From assembly GCF_012927325.1 (NCBI RefSeq), contig NZ_JABBGI010000005.1, positions 62,001-126,000 of the forward strand: DNA of 64,000 nucleotides. The letters are read 5' to 3'. The notes beneath the pieces are model-generated. The model was not told the DNA's origin and searched no databases. It saw only the letters and a list, made by a program, of their open reading frames with translations. The position numbers were made by a program, and so were the translations under genes. This document shows positions 25,631-35,309 of this stretch, piece after piece (position 1 is the first letter of the stretch; every line of letters begins with the position of its first letter). Source of the DNA: Chryseobacterium antibioticum (GTDB taxonomy: Bacteria; Bacteroidota; Bacteroidia; Flavobacteriales; Weeksellaceae).

Positions 25631-28302
25631 CTATTCTACCTCAATGTTCCTTTTCAGTGACAGGTTCTTAGAAGAATTTCCTACCATAATTCTGTAGGTC
25701 CCTTTTTCTACGATCCATTCCATTTTTTCATCTAAAAATTTAAGTTCTTTGACTGGAATTTCAAGCGTCACCTGTTTTGATTCTCCGGGATTTAAATAGA
25801 CCTTTTTAAAACCTTTCAATTCAATGACGGGTCTGGATACCGATGCCAGTACATCTTTTACATACAGCTGCACCACCTCACTTCCGGCTTTTAATCCCGT
25901 ATTTTTAACAAGAACCTTTGCCGTGATAGTTTCATTTTCTGAATACTTTGTTTTATTTAATATGAGATCTGAAATCTCAAAAGTGGTATAGCTCAGTCCA
26001 AAACCAAAAGGATACAGAGGCTCTCCACTGAGATCATAATAATCATTTCCTCTTCCGGTGGGATGATGATTGTAGGTCAGAGGCAGCTGTCCTTCTTCGG
26101 CCGGAAACGTAATCGGAAGTTTTCCGGATGGATTTTCTGTTCCCAACAGAACTTTTGCTACCGCATTTCCGCCTTCTTCACCGGGATACAGACCTCTAAA
26201 ATAGCGCCTACCTTATCTTTCCAATGGGTCGTTTTTATAGCAGATCCGCCTACCAGAACTACCGTAACAGGTTTATTTAATTTTGAAACTTCCTGAATGA
26301 ATTTCTCCTGATTTCCTGGAAGACTCAGCGAAGAACGGTCCTGAAATTCCCCTTCATGAATCCCTGCCGTAATAATGATATGATCTGCATTCTGTGCGAT
26401 TTTCAAAGCTTCATCAAAGTCTTTCTGATAGTTCTCAATACCATAATTCCAGATCAGTTCGATATTGGCTTCTCCCCTGTTTTCACGGAACTCAATGACT
26501 ATATCATATTTTTGATCTTTAACAAACTCTACAGCAGCCGTTTTCGTGGAGTACCCCAGTTTCTCCCATTGATCGACAATGAGTCTCCCATTTAAGTACA
26601 ATCTGAAACCATCATTTCCACGCAGTCCCAACTGATATTTCCCCTGATCCGGAGCTTTCAGTTTTCCTGTCCAGCGAATACTGTAATGGTCAGGTTGCAA
26701 TGTTTCAGGGTCTGGCGAATACAAAGTCCACTTGAAATTAATCTGTTCATCTTGTCTTTCAAAAACTGAACTGCCTTTTAAGCTGCTGTTGGAAAAATAA
26801 AGGCCTTGTAATCCTTTTTTATTTTCAAAAGATAAGAGATAGGAAGGTACTGTTTTAAAATCCTTGAGATCCCATGTAATACCTTTCACATAAAGGATTT
26901 CAATATTTTTATCCCGGGTGAAGTTTTTCATTCCCTGCAGAATGCTCACTTTATTATTTCCCGGCCCTGAATATCCTCCCAGTCTGGCATCGGCAGCATC
27001 TGTCCCAATAAGGGCTATTTTCTTTACATGGGGAGATACAGGTAGTGTTTCGTTATTATTCTGCAACAGCACAAAAGATTCAACCGCTGCTTTTTCGGCC
27101 AACGGTTTATGATTGATCTTTTTCAATTGCCGGATATCCTGGTCAGAAACATAAGGATTTTCAAACAATCCCAGCTCAAATTTTGCTTTGAGCACTCTTG
27201 TCACGGCATCATCTATTCTTTCCTTTGAAATTCTTCCATCCAAAAACGGAGGGATAAACAATGCATAGTGTTTGTATTCTGTCTGAAATATTACATCCAG
27301 CCCGGCATTGATAGCTTGTGCAGAAGCATCGTCATAATCTTTAGCCGTAAAATGCAGTACATTCGCTCCTCCAACGGCACTGGCATCGCTGATGACAAAT
27401 CCTTTGAAGTTCCATTCTTTTTTTAGTTTTTCCGTGAGCAGCCAATGATTTGCAGTAGAAGGTTTTCCGTCGAGCAGGTTATAAGAAGTCATTACAGATC
27501 TGCTTTTTCCTGTGGTAAATGCTTTATAAAAAGGAACGAGGTGGGTTTCTTCCAGATATCTTCTGCTCCAGTGGATCGGGTACGAATCTCTTCCGCCCTC
27601 TCCTACATTCGCTAAAAAGTGTTTCGGGGTGGTAATGATTCCCTGGTCTTCAAATGAGCTCACAAAGTGTACTCCCATCACAGAGGTCAGAAAAGGATCT
27701 TCCCCGTAGGTTTCTTCTGTTCTCCCCCATCTGACATCACTGGCTATGTTCACCACAGGGGTCAGGATCTGGCGGATGCCTCTCAACCTCGATTCTTTTG
27801 CGATGGCTGAAGATACTTCTTTCATCAGATCCGGATTGAATGAGGCCGCTAATCCAATGGCCTGTGGAAAGGCTGTAGCTCCTTCGCGCATTAATCCGTG
27901 TAAAGCTTCATCAAAAGGGATGATAGGAATTCCCAATCTGGATTCTTCAATGAAACATTTTTGGATAGCATTGATCTTTTTCGCCAGTCTTTCGGCATCT
28001 TCATCGGCATTATATTTTAGCATTTGTCCCGCAACGCCTCCGCCCTGATTTCCGGCACTTACCTGTAATCCGAAAATCCCGTGTTTATACTGGTCTTTGG
28101 GAACGTTATCCAGATCTCCCGGAATCATAAAACACTGCCAGAATTTTTCTTCCGGAGTCATTCTTTTCAGCAGATCCTGAACCCTGATCTCAATGGGTTG
28201 CTTAGGATCTTTGTATAAGGGGTTCTGTCTTTGGGCGTGAAAGGAAGCTGAACTGAAAGACAATACAATGGTTGTCATTTTAACAAAACTCAGTTTCATC
28301 AT
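25631..28302 (-). pseudogene. glycoside hydrolase family 3 beta-glycosidase with PA14 domain, frameshifted
   Basis: An exported beta-glucosidase/xylosidase-type enzyme split in two frames. The first part (28302 down to about 26190) has a signal peptide (MMKLSFVKMTTIVLSFSSASFHA), the GH3 barrel with nucleophile Asp in GFVISDAS, and a PA14 insert with NDGFRLYLNGRLIVDQWE. The second part (about 26190 to 25631) carries YPGEEGGNAVAKVLLG, GTENPSGKLP and a fibronectin-III-like end. The frames join if one C is restored near 26189 (EVWYPGE instead of EVCIPVK). The start overlaps the fucosidase stop as ATGA. Either a recent disabling mutation or a sequencing error. Confidence 0.8.
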
Positions 28303-29741
28303 TTCGTCATTTGAATTACGGTGGCATACTTCAGCTGTATTCTTTCTTCGGGAAGCTTTATTTCCATCCTGTTTCCAGTCTGTTTCCATTGTACTTTTGA
28401 GGATAAGCCGAGAACTTTCAGTGATTTTGGCTTAAAGTTTTCAGGAAGTGTAAAAATGAGCACCAATGGGCTTTTATAGTCTATTTTATCGTCAATATGG
28501 AATACATTCAGGGTTTTACTGTCTTTCGCCTGGGTGTAATAAAAACTTCCATCGTGATAGGGTTCTGCGGCTCTTGTAGCAAAGACCGCCGACTGATTTT
28601 TCTCCATCCAGCCGGAAATTTCTTTTAATCTTTCATACACAATGGGATCATAGTCTCCATTAGGTCCCGGAGCAATATTCATGAGATAGTTTCCGCCTCT
28701 TGAGATGATTTTTATAAGGGTTTCAATGATCTTTTGTGAGGATTTATAGTTATCGTTGGGAACATAGGAAAAGGAATCTCCCATGGTGATACAGCTTTCC
28801 CAGGGAATAGAAAGCGCATGTTCGGGAACGGCCTGTTCTGGGGTTACATAATTCTCCCATTTTCCGGGCACAGTACGGTCTACCACAATAATTCCCGGCT
28901 GATTTTTCCTGGCCATAGTTCCTATTTTATCCATATCAATATCCTGTTCTACTTTAATGGTTCGTTGCCATTCTACAGAAGGATCAATGGTTTTGAAAGG
29001 GCGTACCCAACCTCCATCCAGCCACAAAATATCGACCTTGCCGTAATTGGAGGTGATCTCGTTCAGCTGATTAAAGGTGAATTTTTTAAAGCTTTCCCAC
29101 CTTTCCGGGTATTTTTTGGGATCGTAGTTAACGTTCCGGTCTTTTGGCGGAAAGTATGGCCACCAGTAATACTCGGAATGCCAGTCGGGTTTTGAAAAAT
29201 AGGCCCCGATCTTGAATCCGTCTTTCCTAAAAGTATTGAAGATCTCTTTGGTGACATCTGCTTTTGGATTTTTTGAGAAGGGGGTTTTGGCGGAAGTTAT
29301 TTTATAGTCAGATTCTTTGGTATCAAACATCGTAAAACCGTCATGATGTTTTGTTGTGAAAACTACATATTTCATTCCTGCTTTTTTTGTAGCATCTGCC
29401 CATTTCTGAGGATTAAAATCTACCGGATTGAAACTGGCCTGAAGGTTTTCATAATTCCTGACATATTCATTATATGATTGTCCGTGTTCCGGTTTTCTTT
29501 GCGTCCAGGATTCATCCTCAGGACAAAGGCTCCAGCTTTCTACAATCCCCCACTGACTGTAGGTTCCCCAATGCATAAACAGTCCGAATTTTAGATCCTG
29601 CCACTGTTCCAGATTCTGAACGACAAGCGGATCATCCGGTTTTTGATAGCCTGCAGAGACGTTGTGCGCCTGCGAAAAAAAAGCTGAGGAAATGAAAAAG
29701 GAAGACAGGAAAAGGGTTTTCGTTTTCTGTTTAATGAGCAT
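28299..29741 (-). CDS. alpha-L-fucosidase, GH29
   Basis: Removes terminal L-fucose from glycans in the periplasm or outside the cell. The 480-residue product has a signal peptide ending near SAFFSQAHN and the GH29 barrel: LKFGLFMHWGTYS near the N-terminus, YVVFTTKHHDGF, and the DILWLDGGW segment, whose Asp is the expected nucleophile. A short beta domain closes the protein. Its stop overlaps the start of the GH3 gene, so both are translated from one mRNA. The pair suggests use of fucosylated plant or host glycans, but no SusC/SusD pair is in the window. Confidence 0.9.
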   Translation of the reverse strand: MLIKQKTKTLFLSSFFISSAFFSQAHNVSAGYQKPDDPLVVQNLEQWQDLKFGLFMHWGTYSQWGIVESWSLCPEDESWTQRKPEHGQSYNEYVRNYENLQASFNPVDFNPQKWADATKKAGMKYVVFTTKHHDGFTMFDTKESDYKITSAKTPFSKNPKADVTKEIFNTFRKDGFKIGAYFSKPDWHSEYYWWPYFPPKDRNVNYDPKKYPERWESFKKFTFNQLNEITSNYGKVDILWLDGGWVRPFKTIDPSVEWQRTIKVEQDIDMDKIGTMARKNQPGIIVVDRTVPGKWENYVTPEQAVPEHALSIPWESCITMGDSFSYVPNDNYKSSQKIIETLIKIISRGGNYLMNIAPGPNGDYDPIVYERLKEISGWMEKNQSAVFATRAAEPYHDGSFYYTQAKDSKTLNVFHIDDKIDYKSPLVLIFTLPENFKPKSLKVLGLSSKVQWKQTGNRMEIKLPEERIQLKYATVIQMTK

Positions 29742-29791
29742 AGAAGGTTAGTTTTTGCTAATTTAATCATCCTTTTCTTAATCAGCAAACC

Positions 29792-30691
29792 TTAATTTCT
29801 CAGCAGATCATCCAGTGCATTATCCAGATCAGGATAGGAAAACCTGAATCCATTTTTGAGGAGTTTATTGGGATAAACATTTCTGCTTTTGAGCAGGAGC
29901 TCGGTTTCTGTATTCAAAAACAATGACGCGATTTCCAGCTGCCAGACCGGAGCATTTAATCCAAAAGGAATTTTCAGATGTTCTCTCATTTTTTTCATGA
30001 GAACTTCGTTGGATACAGGATTTGGAGCCGTTATATTGAGAGGTCCTGACATATTTTCATGGTCAATAATCCAGTCAACTGCTTTACAGAAATCATTAAT
30101 ATGAATCCAGCTCACTTTCTGCTGACCTCTGCCTTGTTTTCCGCCAAGTCCCAATTTTGTGATCATCCGCAATTTTGGAAATGCACCCCCATTATTCCCC
30201 AAAACAATAGATGTTCTAAGGGCTACTTTTCTTACTTCTTCATGGTTAACCTTAAAAAACTCTTTTTCCCAGCTTTTGCAGATATTCATTGAAAAATCGT
30301 CGCCGATGATCCCGTTTTCTTCCATATTCAGCTGTGTTTCTGAATGGACATAAATGGTTGCAGAAGCAGCATTTAACCAAACCTTAGGTTTCACAAAACA
30401 TTCATCTACAGCCTGCTGAAGTATTTTGGTGCTATCGATTCTTGAAGAATAGATTTCTTTTTTGTTGTTTTCATTATACCTGCAGTCTACGGATTTTCCT
30501 GTAAGATTGATGAGTACATCGGCTCCTTCAATACTGTTCTTCCATTCCCCTAATGTATGGGCATCCCAATATATTTCATGGTCACGTTTGGGGTTTCTGG
30601 TTAAAATATAAACCTGAGAGCCTTTCTCTTTAAAATATGTTGATAGGCTTTCACCTAGAAATCCGGTTCCGCCGGCGATTATTATTTTCAT
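29792..30691 (-). CDS. TIGR01777-type NAD-dependent epimerase (SDR superfamily)
   Basis: A 299-residue extended SDR protein: N-terminal Rossmann motif GGTGFLGE at 7-14, then DVLINLTGKSVDCRY and LRTSIVLG, which mark the TIGR01777/YfcH subgroup sometimes labelled cell-division inhibitor. Real activity in this family is not established. It is the last gene of the long reverse-strand cluster starting near 37.5 kb, although 248 bases (30692-30939) without a gene separate it from the next member. Nothing else is supported in that gap. Confidence 0.85.
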   Translation of the reverse strand: MKIIIAGGTGFLGESLSTYFKEKGSQVYILTRNPKRDHEIYWDAHTLGEWKNSIEGADVLINLTGKSVDCRYNENNKKEIYSSRIDSTKILQQAVDECFVKPKVWLNAASATIYVHSETQLNMEENGIIGDDFSMNICKSWEKEFFKVNHEEVRKVALRTSIVLGNNGGAFPKLRMITKLGLGGKQGRGQQKVSWIHINDFCKAVDWIIDHENMSGPLNITAPNPVSNEVLMKKMREHLKIPFGLNAPVWQLEIASLFLNTETELLLKSRNVYPNKLLKNGFRFSYPDLDNALDDLLRN

Positions 30692-30939
30692 GGGGTTTGA
30701 GTTATACTATTCTTTTTATTTTTGATGTCCCACCGATTTTTCAGATGGCACAGATCGTTATCATTGTTTTTACCATTAAGATCAATGAAGATGATAGGAA
30801 GTATTAAGAAAATAAAATGATTTAGCATTCTTAAAAACTTAAAAATCCTTAATGGTTCAATTGTTTTCATTCCATACCTTCTTAGTTGTAAAAATTTAAA
30901 TTTCAAATAAACTTAAGCGTTTATTTTATTTTTAGAAGG

Positions 30940-31644
30940 TTACAGAACATATTTCTTTGTTTTCACTTCAATTTCGGACCCTTCAGCCAACATGACCGAG
31001 ATGGGTTTCTTTTCATTCAGAAATTCAAATTCTTTTCCGTAGAGCGCACTGAATTCTATGTCAAGCTGATAGTCTTTAATCGGATAATAGTCCCACTTTG
31101 GATGGCAGACTTCATATTCTGAGGTTTTGGTTTCTCTTTTGGTATAGCCATAATAGTGCTCGGTAATAAATTCAAATTCTGAATCGGTTTCCATGGGCAA
31201 AGGATTGTTATCAGCCGTGATCTGGATGGAATGCCAGCTTTTATCTTTCCATGAGTATTTTACCGTCAGCTCATCGCCATTGACATCGATTTGATTATTC
31301 ATTGGCATTGTTTTATAGTTTTCTTTATAAAATGAATTGGCCACAAAGCTGAGCGCATATTTCGGAACGATCTCTTTGATAAAAACAACACCTCTTTTCC
31401 ATACATTCTTTTCCTTCTTTTTAACGTAAAATCTCAGATTAACTTCTTCAAAATTGCGGTAAAAAGGAATTGAAACACCTAATAATCTGGTATTTAAAAA
31501 CATAAACCCAACAAGACTCACATAACATTTTCCGTGGTAAAAATCGAGTTCTGTCCCTTCGGGGAGGTATTTTTCCAACACCTGAGGGTCTGTTTCGTAG
31601 TTGATGATGGCTAATTTTCGCCATTCGGCTTTTAGGAAGTTCAT
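30940..31644 (-). CDS. DUF2071 (YqjF-like) protein
   Basis: A 234-residue soluble protein of the DUF2071/YqjF family, recognised by FLKAEWRKLAIINYETDP at the start, the LPEGTELDFYHGKCYVSLVGF segment and EEVNLRFYVK. The fold is acetoacetate-decarboxylase-like, but no activity is established. In this cluster it travels with SRPBCC, desaturase and DCC proteins, as in related genomes as far as I recall. Length is normal. Confidence 0.8.
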   Translation of the reverse strand: MNFLKAEWRKLAIINYETDPQVLEKYLPEGTELDFYHGKCYVSLVGFMFLNTRLLGVSIPFYRNFEEVNLRFYVKKKEKNVWKRGVVFIKEIVPKYALSFVANSFYKENYKTMPMNNQIDVNGDELTVKYSWKDKSWHSIQITADNNPLPMETDSEFEFITEHYYGYTKRETKTSEYEVCHPKWDYYPIKDYQLDIEFSALYGKEFEFLNEKKPISVMLAEGSEIEVKTKKYVL

Positions 31645-31714
31645 TTTTGTAGTTTTTGGGTTTCGGAGTTTGATCCGAGTTGAAAGTTGTGACGTGTTGA
31701 ATACAGATTTGATA

Positions 31715-32170
31715 TTAATCGGATGCTTCTGCTGTTTTCTTAATTAATTCGTTTCGGTCTAACAGGAAGTTTCTCATATAATTTTTAAGGAAAATATGAT
31801 TAAAAAACCTTCCAATCATTCCCAGCGGAGATTCGAATTCAAAGATATCGATCATGACTGTGCCCTTATTATTCTTTTTAAAAATATGTTGATGTTTCAT
31901 CGTTTTAAAAGCTCCATTGAGCATCATATCCGTGAACTGGAATGGCTTCTCCATACTTATAATTTTTGTTGTTAAAGTCTGATCAACACCTAAATGTTTG
32001 GCCCTCCAAGTTACCGTTTCATTTTCTTCAATAAGTCCGGATGTTCTTCCTGCCACTGCTTTTTCATTGGTTTTCCTTGTTGATTTTTGATGTAAATCAA
32101 TATCTCTTGCGAGGTCAAAAACTTTGTGGATATCTGCTTTGATGTGGGTTTCTAAATAAATTCTAGCCAT
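31715..32170 (-). CDS. SRPBCC family protein
   Basis: A 151-residue START/Bet-v1-fold protein with the typical order: an opening strand (IYLETHIKADIHKVFDLARDI), the central VTWRAKHLGVDQTLTTKI strand and the long C-terminal amphipathic helix. These proteins bind lipids or other hydrophobic ligands. Part of the reverse-strand cluster; a second SRPBCC domain occurs fused to membrane segments in the gene at 35974-36918. Ligand unknown. Confidence 0.8.
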   Translation of the reverse strand: MARIYLETHIKADIHKVFDLARDIDLHQKSTRKTNEKAVAGRTSGLIEENETVTWRAKHLGVDQTLTTKIISMEKPFQFTDMMLNGAFKTMKHQHIFKKNNKGTVMIDIFEFESPLGMIGRFFNHIFLKNYMRNFLLDRNELIKKTAEASD

Positions 32171-32284
32171 TGTTTTTGTTTTATAGGTTCGGGATAATAG
32201 ATGTGCGGTTCGGGGTTCGAGTTACTGTTGAAAACATGAAGATTTGTTCGGTAGGTTCTAATCTAAAACCTTGACGCCTGATCT

Positions 32285-32312
32285 CTTTATTCTTTATTCT
32301 TTATTCTTTATT
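32285..32312. repeat. 7-bp tandem repeat, four copies
   Basis: CTTTATT repeated four times without error (32285-32312), ending two bases before the stop codon end of the desaturase gene. A microsatellite-like tract that could vary in length by slippage; it is outside any coding region. Confidence 0.8.
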
Positions 32313-32313
32313 T

Positions 32314-33096
32314 CTAAAAAGTTTGCTTTCTGTGTAGTTCCGGCAGTTTTTTATCTATTCTTTCAGCCAGTTCCGGTAGCTTGATTGTGGGAACAGCAGG
32401 GAAAAGATGATGCTCCATATGATAAAACATGCTGAAGGTAAGTTTATTTTTCCAGGAGCCGCGCTGTGTTCTCGCGATATTGGGATTTTCATGGGTATCG
32501 TGATGAACAGTCCATACTGCAAAGAATGCCATTAGAAATTCGCCCAAAGACATGATCAGCACATGATAGATAAGGAAATAAATCTGAAAATAGAACACAA
32601 TGAAAGCAAAAACCGCGATCGAAACGAGCTCTGCAAGCATATTTCTCTTATATTTTTTATTGGCTTTTTTGAAAGTAATCCAATGGATCAGAAACATGTG
32701 TTTCGGACCGTACAGAATGGCTTCATCCCATTTCATAGAGGCTGATTTCCCCTCATAATCTTCTTCTGAAAGACAGAATTTGTGATGCCTGATATGGTTG
32801 AATTTTACGGCATGAATAGAGGCCATCATTAAAATACTGTTCAGGTACAGAGAAAGCCAGGTGAGAAACTTTCCGGTTCCCAAAGCATTGTGAAAGCCAT
32901 TATGCACCTGCCTGAGCGCCGTCAGAAAATAGAATCCTGAGAAAGGAAGCGCCAGCCAGTAATATTCATAATAAGCCAGTACGATCGAAATAAAAAACCA
33001 TGGAAGACTGATATTGTTTTCGATCAGCATTTCTTTAAGGGAAAGCGTTCTGAGATCTTTCCATTCTACTTTTCTGATGAGTTCAAGGTGGTTCAT
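32314..33096 (-). CDS. membrane fatty acid desaturase
   Basis: A 260-residue integral membrane di-iron enzyme. The three histidine boxes are visible: HNGFH, HIRHH and, near the C-terminus, HMEHH followed by LFPAVP. At least four hydrophobic segments separate them. This is the pattern of acyl-lipid desaturases and related hydroxylases. It starts 12 bases after the DCC-family gene on the same strand, within the GbsR-headed cluster. Substrate (membrane lipid, carotenoid or other) cannot be told. Confidence 0.88.
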   Translation of the reverse strand: MNHLELIRKVEWKDLRTLSLKEMLIENNISLPWFFISIVLAYYEYYWLALPFSGFYFLTALRQVHNGFHNALGTGKFLTWLSLYLNSILMMASIHAVKFNHIRHHKFCLSEEDYEGKSASMKWDEAILYGPKHMFLIHWITFKKANKKYKRNMLAELVSIAVFAFIVFYFQIYFLIYHVLIMSLGEFLMAFFAVWTVHHDTHENPNIARTQRGSWKNKLTFSMFYHMEHHLFPAVPTIKLPELAERIDKKLPELHRKQTF

Positions 33097-33108
33097 ATTT
33101 TCAACTTT

Positions 33109-33921
33109 TTAAAGGGTAAGCCAAATAATAAATGCCAGAGCTGTTATTCTGAAAAGGATCCATGAAATGGTAGGAAGATAGCTCAATTTTAGGAGTTTAC
33201 ATCGTCTCAGGTGCTCCAGAAACATCACCAACACCACAATTCCGAAATACACGATATAAAAATTGGGTGTAAAGTCCGTAAATAAAGCAGGAATCAGAAG
33301 TAATGTTCCGATCAGAGAGACGGTCATCATATTTCCAAGATAGTTCCAGATCCTGTCTTTTAGATACGTTCTCAGAAATATCGTTTGCCAAAGGATCTGT
33401 CCAATGCATACCGTAAATTCTCTCAAAAAATGATGACTTAAATTAAACCCCAACTTTCCAGAAAACAGACTTAAAATGTAAGCTGAAAAGATAAGGACAC
33501 CTACCATATAAGTGATCCTGTATTTGATATTAAAATCAGGGACACATGATTCTTCATGATCATCTTTAGCTGACGGAATGATTTGTTTTCTGTTGTAAGA
33601 AACCAATGAATACAGCCTCTTAAAAAACCCGTAAAGCGGTTGCACTCTGGCTATTTTCTCCAATAAAGGAAATGAATTTCCAATGATGAGAAGAAGGCTG
33701 TCTAATCCGTACACGACTTTATTTTTATGATGATCTATTAATGCAATCTCGTTTTTTGCACGGGTGAAATCTATAAGGGTTTTATTGCCCGCAGACATTT
33801 CTGTAAAGGCTTCTCTTCCGTTTTCATCAAGCATTCCGCATTTTGTAAAACCTTTAGAATACAGATTACACATGGGACATTCATTGTCGTAGATCAGGGT
33901 GTGGTTTTTCAAGGTTTTCAT
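33109..33921 (-). CDS. DCC-family thiol-disulfide oxidoreductase-like membrane protein
   Basis: A 270-residue protein. The N-terminal ~110 residues form a DCC (DUF393) domain with the motif YDNECPMC (D-x-x-C-x-x-C), a thioredoxin-like redox site. The C-terminal part has about four hydrophobic segments, placing it in the membrane. It is followed 12 bases later by the desaturase; such pairing suggests electron transfer or a redox role in lipid modification, which is an inference. Confidence 0.8.
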   Translation of the reverse strand: MKTLKNHTLIYDNECPMCNLYSKGFTKCGMLDENGREAFTEMSAGNKTLIDFTRAKNEIALIDHHKNKVVYGLDSLLLIIGNSFPLLEKIARVQPLYGFFKRLYSLVSYNRKQIIPSAKDDHEESCVPDFNIKYRITYMVGVLIFSAYILSLFSGKLGFNLSHHFLREFTVCIGQILWQTIFLRTYLKDRIWNYLGNMMTVSLIGTLLLIPALFTDFTPNFYIVYFGIVVLVMFLEHLRRCKLLKLSYLPTISWILFRITALAFIIWLTL

Positions 33922-33999
33922 AATGATGTATTTTAAAAGGTTAGGAAATCTCCACGGGTTCTTTTATGGGAGGATCTGAAAGTGATATACATCCAGATC

Positions 34000-34401
34000 T
34001 TAAAGATGAGTGTTTTCATTTTCGATGAGTTTTTCTTTGTTCATAGCATGTTTACGGCCTTTCAGAAACAGGAGAAGATTAAGAAGCATCATGATTCCGA
34101 GGTAGATAGAAAAGCCACCGATCTTTTTGCTTAAAGCCACGACCAGTCTTTCTATTGTTTCAATCTGAAAGAATTCAATGATACACAAAGCGAATCCGAT
34201 ATTCAGGAGATAAAACCCGATCTTAAATAGAGAATTGGTGGCCATTGCAATGTCTTTTTTCTGGTGAAAAATATCAATCATAAATGTTTTTGAATTTTTG
34301 AACAGAAACTGAGATACCAATACGGTAAGGGCAATTACGATAGGTAAATAGATCATGTACGCAGAGAAATTGTACGTCGTGGTTAAAACGGTTGTGATCA
34401 T
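34000..34401 (-). CDS. small multi-pass membrane protein (cluster paralogue A)
   Basis: A 133-residue protein with about three hydrophobic segments and a charged C-terminus (GRKHAMNKEKLIENE). The stretch FKIGFYLLNIGFA and the later NLLLFLKGRK can be laid over GCYYLLNLGYI and NIFTLYFLRNK of its upstream neighbour at 34409, so the two look like diverged paralogues. They are separated by 7 bases. Family and function unknown. Confidence 0.75.
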   Translation of the reverse strand: MITTVLTTTYNFSAYMIYLPIVIALTVLVSQFLFKNSKTFMIDIFHQKKDIAMATNSLFKIGFYLLNIGFALCIIEFFQIETIERLVVALSKKIGGFSIYLGIMMLLNLLLFLKGRKHAMNKEKLIENENTHL

Positions 34402-34408
34402 AGCTGTA

Positions 34409-34753
34409 TTATTTTAAAGTTAATTTGTTTCTTAAAAAGTAAAGGGTAAAAATGTTCATATAATGCAAGACGCAAAGAATCAAAGCTATATATCCGATGC
34501 GGACGGCTGTGACTGCAATAACTTCTTCCGTAGAGCTGACATGGTCCCAAAATGCCAGGTTCACAGCAATATATCCTAGGTTCAGCAGGTAGTAACATCC
34601 GAGAAGTATCCTGTTGATAGTAAGGCACATCTCCTGATCATGAAGGAGGTATTCCAGATAGGACTTTCCGGCCTGAAAGCATCTTCTTCCCACATCTATG
34701 GTAATATAAGAGCTGACCGTAAGGAAAATGAGGTATGATACTATATTAAACAT
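34409..34753 (-). CDS. small multi-pass membrane protein (cluster paralogue B)
   Basis: A 114-residue membrane protein with three hydrophobic segments, the first gene of a unit preceded by the 43-bp regulatory block at 34765-34807. Its YLLN-x-G and N-x3-L-x3-R patterns match the downstream neighbour. Possibly the two form a heteromeric membrane complex. No catalytic motif. Function unknown. Confidence 0.75.
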   Translation of the reverse strand: MFNIVSYLIFLTVSSYITIDVGRRCFQAGKSYLEYLLHDQEMCLTINRILLGCYYLLNLGYIAVNLAFWDHVSSTEEVIAVTAVRIGYIALILCVLHYMNIFTLYFLRNKLTLK

Positions 34754-34764
34754 TTTATAAATAT

Positions 34765-34807
34765 TATATTTTCAGTAATTTTTGAAAATTAAATTCAAAT
34801 AAAAAAG
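34765..34807. promoter_or_regulatory. operator/promoter block, copy 1 of a duplicated 43-bp element
   Basis: Contains the palindrome-like TTTTCAGTAATTTTTGAAAA at 34769-34788. The whole 43-bp block is identical to 36934-36976 at 41 positions. It lies 11 bases before the start of the membrane gene at 34753. A third copy of the 20-bp core (19 of 20 bases) lies in front of the GbsR/MarR gene. Inference: binding site of that regulator. Confidence 0.65.
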
Positions 34808-34818
34808 TTCTCAACTTT

Positions 34819-35205
34819 TTAGACGGTTTCTTTTACGCTAGTCTTTTGATCTTTATAATATTCATCAGTTATATAAGTGTCATACAAATAGAATGATGCC
34901 AAGATAGGACTGTAGACTAAAGAGATTATTAAAATACCTCCGAAAATATCGCTGACCTCATAATCCTGAGGTTTTACTCCCGTTATCATCAGCAAAGAAA
35001 TCCAAGATGGTAAGATCAGCAGTCCGTATATAATAAAGATCAATGATTTCTTAGATTTCAGCAATATTCTGGTGATAAAACTGATAAGTTGCGGAATACC
35101 AACAATAAGATAAAAAAGGGAAAAATGACCAAAAATTAGCGCTGCAATTCCTATTTGAAAGAAAGCAAATTGTGCATAAAAATCATATCTAGCGAATTTT
35201 TCCAT
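34819..35205 (-). CDS. small four-segment membrane protein
   Basis: A 128-residue protein with about four hydrophobic segments, short loops and a charged tail ending ...TSVKETV. It is the last gene before the regulatory block at 34765, so it probably ends the middle transcription unit of the cluster. Family not recognised. Confidence 0.7.
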   Translation of the reverse strand: MEKFARYDFYAQFAFFQIGIAALIFGHFSLFYLIVGIPQLISFITRILLKSKKSLIFIIYGLLILPSWISLLMITGVKPQDYEVSDIFGGILIISLVYSPILASFYLYDTYITDEYYKDQKTSVKETV

Positions 35206-35215
35206 AATGTTTGTA

Positions 35216-35284
35216 TTAAAAAGCAGAAGATTTCTTTTTTCCGAAATAAAAGATCAAAAATAAATGAACAATTAAGTTTTTCAT
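35216..35284 (-). CDS. possible 22-residue membrane micropeptide
   Basis: ATG on the reverse strand at 35284 opens MKNLIVHLFLIFYFGKKKSS followed by two more residues and a stop: a short hydrophobic helix with a basic end, in the 104-base gap between the methyltransferase and the next membrane gene. The shape fits a small membrane peptide, but so short a frame can arise by chance. Confidence 0.25.
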   Translation of the reverse strand: MKNLIVHLFLIFYFGKKKSSAF

Positions 35285-35309
35285 GACTATTATTTTACAT
35301 TTTTATTAA

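Noticed and set aside
25631..29741. A complete polysaccharide utilisation locus
   Set aside because: Only GH29 and GH3 genes are present; there is no SusC/SusD pair or dedicated regulator next to them.
30688..30906. Reverse-strand 72-residue frame between the epimerase and DUF2071 genes
   Set aside because: Overlaps the epimerase start, lacks a sensible domain or signal, and the start context is poor.
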